From: Pseudacidovorax sp.
Lineage (GTDB): Bacteria; Pseudomonadota; Gammaproteobacteria; Burkholderiales; Burkholderiaceae_C
NCBI RefSeq assembly: GCF_017991995.1
Contig: NZ_JAGOPN010000011.1
Location: 124,001-188,000, forward strand
Reading direction: 5' to 3'
DNA length: 64,000 nucleotides
Shown here: positions 58,362-64,000 of the stretch, one piece after another
Numbering within the stretch: position 1 is the first letter of the stretch
How the letters are laid out: every line of letters begins with the position of its first letter
Program-made: the position numbers and the translations under genes
The notes under the pieces: model-generated
The model's input: the letters and a program-made list of their open reading frames with translations, nothing else
Told to the model about the DNA's origin: nothing
Database searches by the model: none

Positions 58362-59210
58362 ATGAGCGGCGCCCTCGAAAAATCACTGGCCATCCTCGAA
58401 TACCTCGTCGACCATCCCGACGGCGTCAGCCTCGGCCAGATCGCGACCGAGCTCAACCAGCTGCGCAGTGGCTGCCATCGCACGCTGCAGGAACTCGTGC
58501 GCTTCGGCTATGTGCGACAGACCCCCCGCGGCGACTACGCCCTCACCACGCGACTGCCCGCCATGGGACTCAACTTCATCGGCAAGTCCGGCGTGGTGGA
58601 CATCGCCCAGCCGGTGATCGACCGGCTGGCCCGCAGCACCGAGGAACTGGTCCGCCTGGCCATCGTGGACGGCGAGCGCCTGACGCTCATCGCCAAGGCG
58701 CAGGGCGCACGCTCGGGCCTGCTCTATGACCCCGACATGGGCATCGACCTGCGGCTGTCCTGCAGCGCGGCCGGCCATGCCTGGCTGATGACGCTGCCGG
58801 AGGACCTGGCCATCGGGCATGTGAGCCGCCAGGGCCTGGGCACGCCGCGCAACTTCGGTCCCAATGCACCCACCTCGGTGCGGGCCCTGCTCAAGATGCT
58901 CGACGAGCACCGCAAGCGGGGCTTCAGCATCATCCAGGACGTGTATGCGCCCGGCATGAGCTCGATGGCGGCGCCCATCCAGCGGCAGGGCGAAGCAGCC
59001 ACCGGCGTGCTGGTGATCGCCGGTCCGTCGCTGCGGCTGAGCACGGCCAAGATGAACCGCTTCGGCCCGGCCCTGCTCGCCGCGGCGAACGAGCTGGCCG
59101 CGACGGGCGCGGCCTCCCCCCTGCTCAAGTCGGCCAACCTGGGCACCTGGGGCAATGTGGGCGACAAGCCGCCGCCGCCAGCGCGCAAGACCGTGCGCGC
59201 CGCACGATGA
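58362..59210 (+). CDS. IclR-family transcriptional regulator (second TRAP-receptor module)
   Basis: Cytoplasmic regulator of 282 aa. The winged helix (SLAILEYLVDHPDG, SGCHRTLQELVRFGYV) is followed by the ligand-binding domain with LSCSAAGHAWLMTL, NFGPNAPTS and YAPGMSSMAAPI. Long stretches match the IclR protein at 23034, so the two are paralogues. A Pro/Lys/Arg-rich tail of about 30 residues is extra. It is divergent from the EthD/GMC/DctP/SDR operon and overlaps the following SMP-30 gene by ATGA. Palindromes lie just upstream of its start. Confidence 0.93.
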   Translation: MSGALEKSLAILEYLVDHPDGVSLGQIATELNQLRSGCHRTLQELVRFGYVRQTPRGDYALTTRLPAMGLNFIGKSGVVDIAQPVIDRLARSTEELVRLAIVDGERLTLIAKAQGARSGLLYDPDMGIDLRLSCSAAGHAWLMTLPEDLAIGHVSRQGLGTPRNFGPNAPTSVRALLKMLDEHRKRGFSIIQDVYAPGMSSMAAPIQRQGEAATGVLVIAGPSLRLSTAKMNRFGPALLAAANELAATGAASPLLKSANLGTWGNVGDKPPPPARKTVRAAR

Positions 59211-60127
59211 CCCCTGACATGGAGCCCCTCATGAGCACCGACATCCGCTGCCTTGTTCCCGGCCATGACCTCCTGGGCGAGTCGCCCCTGTGGTGCGAAG
59301 CGACGCAATCCCTGCTGTGGCTGGACATCGATGGCGGCCGACTGCAGCGCTTTCATCCGGAGAGCGGCCGCCACGACAGCCACGACTTCACGCAGCGCTT
59401 CGTCGGCTCGCTCGCGCTGACGCGCGATCCATCCGTGGTGCTGCTGGGCATCGACCTGGGGTTGTACCTGTTCCACATGGGCCGCGGTGAACTGCAGCCG
59501 CTCTGCCAGGTGGAAGACGCCGCGCTGGACAACCGGCTCAACGACGGCCGCTGCGACGCGCAGGGCCGCTTCTGGGTGGGCACCATGGACAACCAACTGC
59601 ACCGACCGCACGGTGCGTTCTACCGCGTCGACGCCGACGGATCCGTGCATCGCCAGTTCGGCGACGTGATCGTGTCGAACACCGTGGCCTTCTCGCCCAA
59701 CCAGCGGCGGCTGTACTTCTCGGACACGCGCCGATTCACGACATGGCAGTTCGACTTCGACGCGGCCGCCGGCACGGCCACGAACCGGCGCGTCTTCGTG
59801 GACCATGGCGCGCAACGCTGGCGACCCGACGGCGCCTGCGTCGACGCGCAGGGGCATGTCTGGAACGCGATCTTCGCGGCCGGCAAGGTCATCCGCTTCA
59901 CGCCCGACGGCAAGGTCGACCGCGTGGTCGAGCTGCCGGTCACCAACCCCACCTGCGTCTGCCTGGGCGGCCCCGAGCGACGCACCCTGTTCGTCACCAC
60001 CGCCCGCAAGTTCCTGGATCGCACGCAGCTGCTGCGTGAACCGCTGGCCGGCTCGGTGCTGGCCATCGATGTGGACGTGCCCGGCCTGCCCGAACACCGC
60101 TTCGCCCATCCGGCACACGGCCACTGA
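59207..60127 (+). CDS. SMP-30/gluconolactonase-family protein
   Basis: Six-bladed beta-propeller lactonase-type protein of 306 aa, cytoplasmic (no signal). Metal ligands are suggested by LLGESPLW (Glu), LDNRLNDGRCDAQGRFWVGTMD (Asn and Asp) and RPDGACVDAQGHVW (Asp). Members hydrolyse sugar or other lactones. The ATG at 59207 overlaps the IclR stop; an in-frame ATG at 59231 is possible. The pairing with GMC and SDR dehydrogenases fits oxidation of a sugar-like or hydroxy compound to a lactone and then hydrolysis, by inference. Confidence 0.88.
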   Translation: MTPDMEPLMSTDIRCLVPGHDLLGESPLWCEATQSLLWLDIDGGRLQRFHPESGRHDSHDFTQRFVGSLALTRDPSVVLLGIDLGLYLFHMGRGELQPLCQVEDAALDNRLNDGRCDAQGRFWVGTMDNQLHRPHGAFYRVDADGSVHRQFGDVIVSNTVAFSPNQRRLYFSDTRRFTTWQFDFDAAAGTATNRRVFVDHGAQRWRPDGACVDAQGHVWNAIFAAGKVIRFTPDGKVDRVVELPVTNPTCVCLGGPERRTLFVTTARKFLDRTQLLREPLAGSVLAIDVDVPGLPEHRFAHPAHGH

Positions 60128-60137
60128 GGAAACGACG

Positions 60138-61019
60138 ATGACCGCCCCCGACCGCGCCGCCGACAGCATCGGCAACATCGTGCTGCTGGAGCACTACAAC
60201 GCCACCGTGGACGACCAGCGCCTGGCCACGCTCTTCTACGTGACCGCGCTGGGCGGCACGCGCGACCCCTACCTGTTCACGGGCCTGGACAACATGTGGG
60301 TCAACTTCGGCCGCACGCAGGTGCACCTGCCCAGCCGCGGCGCGTCGCCCCGGTCGCAGTTGCTGCGAGGCACGCTGGGCTTCGTGGTGCCGGACCTGTA
60401 CGCGATGCGCGCACGCCTCGGCTTTGCCCGGGCAGAGATGCAGCGTGTGGCGCCCGGCCGCGCCCTGCAGTTCGACGCCATGGACGGGCCCGACTGCATC
60501 GACCTGTACTGCCCCTGGGGCACCCGTGTGCGTTGCCATGCCCCCTCCGACGCCTTCGATGGCGTGCACCTCGGCCTGGTCTATATTGACTTCGACGTGC
60601 CGCCAGGCACCGTGGACGGCATCGCCCGCTTCTACACCCAGGTGATCGGGACCCCTGCGCAGGTGAATGGTCGCCGGGCCATCGTGCGCGCCGGCCTGTT
60701 CCAGACCCTGCGCTTCACCGAGCGCGAAGCGCCACTGCCGGACTACGACGGCCACCACTTCCTGATCTACCTGGCGGACTTCGCCAGCCCGCATGCCTGG
60801 CTGCGCGAGCACGGCCTGCTCACGCGGGACGACGCGCCTCACGAGTGGCGCTTCGAGTGGATCTGTGATCCACGGGATGGTCGTCGCCTCTTCCAGGTCG
60901 AGCACGAGGTGCGCAGCACCCGTCACCCTCTGTACAACCGCGTGCTCGTCAACCGCGACACGGCGCTGACCAACGTCAACTACCGGCGCGGGCGCGAGGA
61001 CTTCGACGGCGTCTACTGA
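60138..61019 (+). CDS. VOC/glyoxalase-superfamily protein
   Basis: Protein of 293 aa with two repeated beta-alpha-beta-beta-beta modules of the vicinal-oxygen-chelate type. The first holds EHYNATVDDQRLATLFYVTALGG and VNFGRTQVHLP; the second holds GLVYIDFDVPPGTVDGIARFYTQVIG and FLIYLADF. Possible metal ligands are His17 and Glu/His residues in the later strands. The family includes dioxygenases, isomerases and glyoxalases. It lies 10 bp after the SMP-30 gene and probably belongs to the IclR-controlled transcription unit. The reaction is unknown. Confidence 0.78.
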   Translation: MTAPDRAADSIGNIVLLEHYNATVDDQRLATLFYVTALGGTRDPYLFTGLDNMWVNFGRTQVHLPSRGASPRSQLLRGTLGFVVPDLYAMRARLGFARAEMQRVAPGRALQFDAMDGPDCIDLYCPWGTRVRCHAPSDAFDGVHLGLVYIDFDVPPGTVDGIARFYTQVIGTPAQVNGRRAIVRAGLFQTLRFTEREAPLPDYDGHHFLIYLADFASPHAWLREHGLLTRDDAPHEWRFEWICDPRDGRRLFQVEHEVRSTRHPLYNRVLVNRDTALTNVNYRRGREDFDGVY

Positions 61020-61079
61020 GAAGGTGCGAGCGAACCCGCCATGTCCGCTCGTCCTGCCAAAACACGCCCACTCGGCGTT

Positions 61080-61119
61080 GCAAATGCTCGCCATAGCCCG
61101 AGCTATGGCTGCGCTTTGC
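61080..61119. repeat. Palindromic intergenic element between convergent genes
   Basis: CCATAGC (61091-61097) and GCTATGG (61102-61108) form a perfect 7-bp stem with a CCGA loop. Outer arms GCAAA (61080-61084) and TTTGC (61115-61119) pair as well. It lies in the 149-bp gap between the VOC gene and the convergent GH15 gene. It resembles dispersed palindromes I remember from Comamonadaceae and could act as a bidirectional terminator. Confidence 0.6.
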
Positions 61120-61168
61120 GCCTTGATTGGCCGCGTTTTCGCAGCCCGCTCGGCCACGCCGGATTCAC

Positions 61169-63079
61169 TCACACCTTCTGAGCACGGCCTCCCGGCGCCG
61201 ACCGCGCGGCGCGCTGCCGCGCCGGCCCCTGCGCGGTCGCCAGGTTGTGCGCCGTGTTGATCAGCCCGATGTGGGAGAAGGCCTGCGGAAAGTTGCCCAG
61301 TTGCCGGCCGGCCTGCATGTCGTATTCCTCCGAGAGCAGGCCGACGTCGTTGCACAGGCCCAGCAGGCGGTCGAAGAGTGCCGCGGCATCGTGGTGCCGC
61401 CCCGCCATCACATAGGCATCGGCCAGCCAGAAGCTGCAGGCCAGGAAGGCGCCTTCCCGACCGCCCACGCCATCGTCCGTGGCGCCGGTCGAATAGCGCT
61501 GGACCAGCCCGTCCTGCATCAGCCCGTGCTCGATGGCGGCGATGGTGCCGGCCACGCGCGGATCCGTGGCCGGCAGGAAGCCCACCTGCGGCATCAGCAG
61601 CAGCCCCGCATCCAGGCTCTTGCCGCCGTAGTACTGCACGAAGGTGTCGAGCTGCGAGTCGAAGCCGTGCACGCAGATGTCCGCATGAATGGCGTCGCGC
61701 ACCTCGCGCCAGTGCTCGACGGGGCCGTCCCGGCCATGGTGTTCCACAGCAGCGACCGCGCGGTCGAAGGCCACCCAGGCCATCAGGCGCGAATGGGTAT
61801 ACGCCTGAGGCGGGCCACGTGTCTCCCAGATGCCCTGGTCCGGTTCGCGCCAGACCTTCTCCAGGTGCACCAGCAGGGCCTTCTGCATGGCCCAGCCCTC
61901 GGCATTGGGCTGCAGCTCGGCGCACCGGGCGGCATGCAGGGTGTCCATGAGCTCGCCGTACACGTCGATCTGCATCTGGCCCGCGGCGCCGTTGCCCACG
62001 CGCACCGGCCGGCTGCCTTCGAAGCCGGGCAGCCATGGCAACTCGTACTCGGGCAACCATCGCTCGCCGCCGATGCCGTACATGATCTGCAGCTGGTTCG
62101 GCGAGCCGGCCACGGCGCGCATCAGCCACTGGCGCCAGTGCTGCGCCTCCTCGCGGTAGCCGGCATTGAGCAGCGCATACAGCGTGAGCGCGGAGTCGCG
62201 CACCCAGCAGTAGCGGTAGTCCCAGTTGCGCGTGCCACCGATGGCCTCGGGCAGCGAGGTGGTGGGCGCCGCGACGATGGCGCCGGTGGGCGCATAGGTC
62301 AGCAGCTTGAGCGTGATGAGCGAGCGCACCACGGCGCCGCGCCAAGCCGGCGGCATCGGCGGCAGGGTGGCGCGGCCGACCCAGTCGTGCCACCAGAGAA
62401 CCGTGCGCTCCAGCGATTCGTCCCGGTCCTCCACGAAGTGCGGGCGCCGGTTGGAGGGGTGATAGGCCAGCGTCATCGGCACGCGCTCGCCGGCGCGTAC
62501 GGTGAAGCGCGCACGCGTGCTCATGCCGTGGCCTTCCAGCGGCAGGTCGGCATGCAGCTCGATGGCATCCGGCCCCGCGACCATGCTGAGGCCATAGTCC
62601 TTGCGTTGCACCCACGGCACCGTGCAGCCATGGGCGAAGCGCACCGTCAGGTCGAGCTGCATCGCCACCTCGCCCTCGACGCCCGCCACGATGCGCACCA
62701 CGTCGACATGGGCGGGGTCGTCGTCGCTGCGGGGCATGAAGTCGGTGACAGTGACCACGCCGGTGGCGGTCTGGAAGCGGGTCTCCAGCACCGCCGAGTC
62801 GGCCAGGTAGCGCCGGCTCACCTGCGGGTCTGCGTCGACGGGGGCCACCTTCCAGCGACCATGGCGCTCTTCGCCCAGCAAGGCCGCGAAGCAGGCGGGC
62901 GAATCGAAGCGCGGCAGGCACAGCCAGTCGATGGCACCGTCGCGGCCCACCAGCGCCGCCGACAGCATGTTGCCGATGAGCGCGTAGTCCTCGATGCGGC
63001 GGTGCGGGACGGAAGGCACGGCGGCTTCGCCCTCGGCCACCGCGGCGCGAGGGGTCGTGGTCGGACGCGGGCCGTTCAT
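61169..63079 (-). CDS. Glycoside hydrolase family 15 protein (glucoamylase/trehalase-like)
   Basis: Cytoplasmic GH15 enzyme of 636 aa. The N-terminal beta-sandwich begins with RIEDYALIGNMLSAALVGRDGAIDWLCLPRFDSP. The (alpha/alpha)6 barrel carries NWDYRYCWVRDSALTLYALL and, near the C-terminus, LLSEEYDMQAGRQLGNFPQAFSH, which includes the general-base Glu. Bacterial members of this length split trehalose or alpha-glucans. It overlaps the upstream SDR gene by ATGA on the minus strand. The frame extends beyond 63079 only through the SDR's coding region, so the ATG there is preferred. Confidence 0.93.
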   Translation of the reverse strand: MNGPRPTTTPRAAVAEGEAAVPSVPHRRIEDYALIGNMLSAALVGRDGAIDWLCLPRFDSPACFAALLGEERHGRWKVAPVDADPQVSRRYLADSAVLETRFQTATGVVTVTDFMPRSDDDPAHVDVVRIVAGVEGEVAMQLDLTVRFAHGCTVPWVQRKDYGLSMVAGPDAIELHADLPLEGHGMSTRARFTVRAGERVPMTLAYHPSNRRPHFVEDRDESLERTVLWWHDWVGRATLPPMPPAWRGAVVRSLITLKLLTYAPTGAIVAAPTTSLPEAIGGTRNWDYRYCWVRDSALTLYALLNAGYREEAQHWRQWLMRAVAGSPNQLQIMYGIGGERWLPEYELPWLPGFEGSRPVRVGNGAAGQMQIDVYGELMDTLHAARCAELQPNAEGWAMQKALLVHLEKVWREPDQGIWETRGPPQAYTHSRLMAWVAFDRAVAAVEHHGRDGPVEHWREVRDAIHADICVHGFDSQLDTFVQYYGGKSLDAGLLLMPQVGFLPATDPRVAGTIAAIEHGLMQDGLVQRYSTGATDDGVGGREGAFLACSFWLADAYVMAGRHHDAAALFDRLLGLCNDVGLLSEEYDMQAGRQLGNFPQAFSHIGLINTAHNLATAQGPARQRAARSAPGGRAQKV

Positions 63080-63861
63080 CCGCCGTGCGCAAAGTCGGGG
63101 TAATCGGTCATGCCGCCGTCCACGAACACCGTGGTGCCGGTCATGTAGCGCGCCGCATGCGAGGCCAGCACCACCGCCATGTCGGCGATGTCCTCCGGCT
63201 CCCCCATGCGGCCAAGCGGGATCTTGCGCAGCAGGTCGGCATGGCCTTCCGGGTCTTCCCACACGTCGCGGTTGATCGGCGTCCTGATGGCGCCGGGCGC
63301 CAGACTGAGCACGCGCACGCCGTGCGGCGCCGCCTCCTGCGCGAGCGTGCGGCCCATCATGGTGAGGCCGGCCTTGCTGGCGCAGTAGGCGCTGTAGCCG
63401 CTCCAGGCGATGGTCTCGTGCACGCTGGTGGTGTTGAGGATCACGCCCGACTTCTGCGGCACCATGCGACGCAGCGCATGGTGCGCGCACAGGAAGGCCC
63501 CCTTGAGGTTCACGTCGATCACGCGGCCCCAGGCCTTCGCATCGGCTTCCCAGGCCAGGGCATGCTCGCCGTCGATGCCGGCGTTGTTGACCAGCACATC
63601 GATGCCGCCCCACGCCTGGTCGAGCGCCTCGAACATGCCGTCCACGGCCTGCGCGTCGGCGATGTCGGCATGCACCGTGATCGGCCGGCCAGCCGGCGTG
63701 TGACGGCAGGCATCGGCCAGCGCCTCCGCGGCCTCGGGCTTGGAGCGGTAATTGATGGCGACGCGGGCGCCGGCGTCGGCGAAGGCCTTGACGATGGCGG
63801 CCCCCAGGCCGGAGCTGCCGCCGGTCACGAGCACGCGCTTCTGTTCGAGATGAAGGTCCAT
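63076..63861 (-). CDS. SDR-family oxidoreductase (glucose dehydrogenase-like)
   Basis: Classical SDR of 261 aa. TGGSSGLG at 13-20, NYRSKPEAAE after the second strand (basic, suggesting NADP acceptance), NNAG at 92-95 and Tyr159-x3-Lys163 (YCASK). The NYRS and NTTSVHE segments resemble glucose 1-dehydrogenases. The ATG at 63861 is preferred because upstream residues are not SDR-like. ATGA overlap with the GH15 gene suggests that glucose released by that enzyme could be the substrate; this is inferred. The last 139 bp of the window hold no gene I can support. Confidence 0.9.
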   Translation of the reverse strand: MDLHLEQKRVLVTGGSSGLGAAIVKAFADAGARVAINYRSKPEAAEALADACRHTPAGRPITVHADIADAQAVDGMFEALDQAWGGIDVLVNNAGIDGEHALAWEADAKAWGRVIDVNLKGAFLCAHHALRRMVPQKSGVILNTTSVHETIAWSGYSAYCASKAGLTMMGRTLAQEAAPHGVRVLSLAPGAIRTPINRDVWEDPEGHADLLRKIPLGRMGEPEDIADMAVVLASHAARYMTGTTVFVDGGMTDYPDFAHGG

Positions 63862-64000
63862 GCGAATCCCTGTTCGACACAGCCCGCCGATGCGGGGGCC
63901 GCGGCGCCACATTGATGGCACGGATTCATTGGCGCATCGGCCGGGGCCCATGCGCGTCGGACGAGGCAGACAGCGGCTGAGCGTCCGGACGGATGGTTGG

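Overview
The window is GC-rich, tightly packed chromosomal DNA from a soil or water heterotroph of the Burkholderiales, most likely Comamonadaceae (Variovorax/Acidovorax-like). This placement is inferred. It rests on four Bug-type (TctC) periplasmic receptors without partner permeases, a PutA that lacks its own DNA-binding domain beside an Lrp-type regulator, GC-rich codon use, and palindromic intergenic elements that resemble those I remember from that family. No rRNA, tRNA, CRISPR array, insertion sequence or prophage was seen.

The layout is a series of catabolic modules, each with its own one-component regulator and solute-binding protein. (1) 84-6860: a LacI regulator diverges from a seven-gene operon (three SDR dehydrogenases, two Bug receptors, a CMD-family protein, a SnoaL-like protein) across two GGAAACGTTTCC-type operators. 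(2) 6932-16121: an M20 hydrolase and a 977-aa Hcn/D-hydroxyproline-dehydrogenase-like fusion diverge from a DapA-family lyase, an amino-acid ABC importer lacking its ATPase, a hydantoinase-family amidohydrolase and a GntR regulator; the shared promoter holds three GTATAC units. (3) 16191-19306: a two-component flavin monooxygenase and an AraC regulator. (4) 19473-23816: a TRAP operon with a type II dehydroquinase-like gene; its dctP is split by one in-frame TAA, and an IclR gene diverges across a perfect IclR-like operator. (5) 24404-27774: two lipoproteins, ThuA-like and PQQ-type with a cupredoxin-like tail. (6) 27915-29029: a small membrane protein and a lower-GC stretch with a DUF3592-like gene. 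(7) 29417-32083: a three-gene ABC exporter. (8) 32092-34241: an ELWxxDGT-repeat protein and two tiny secreted proteins. (9) 34255-40571: a CocE hydrolase, two Bug receptors, a polysaccharide deacetylase-like gene and a FAH-family gene, divergent from a GntR regulator. (10) 40602-47872: an IclR gene, then a Liv-type importer with a fused LivH-LivM permease, an SDR, a cupin and a Dabb protein. (11) 47878-49472: a PCu(A)C copper chaperone and an FGE-like lipoprotein. (12) 49525-53957: an Lrp regulator and putA. (13) 53965-61019: a second IclR/DctP module with a GMC oxidoreductase, SDR, EthD-like, SMP-30 and VOC proteins. (14) 61169-63861: a GH15 glucoamylase/trehalase-like enzyme and an SDR.

The most notable points are these. 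The two IclR-DctP modules are paralogous and complementary: one keeps the TRAP permeases with a broken receptor, the other keeps an intact receptor without permeases. The hydroxyproline-pathway-like set carries an added hydantoinase and M20 enzyme, and the M20 enzyme appears to lack its metal-bridging Asp. Several regulators have clear palindromic operators at their divergent promoters. I found no obviously new defence or mobile system.
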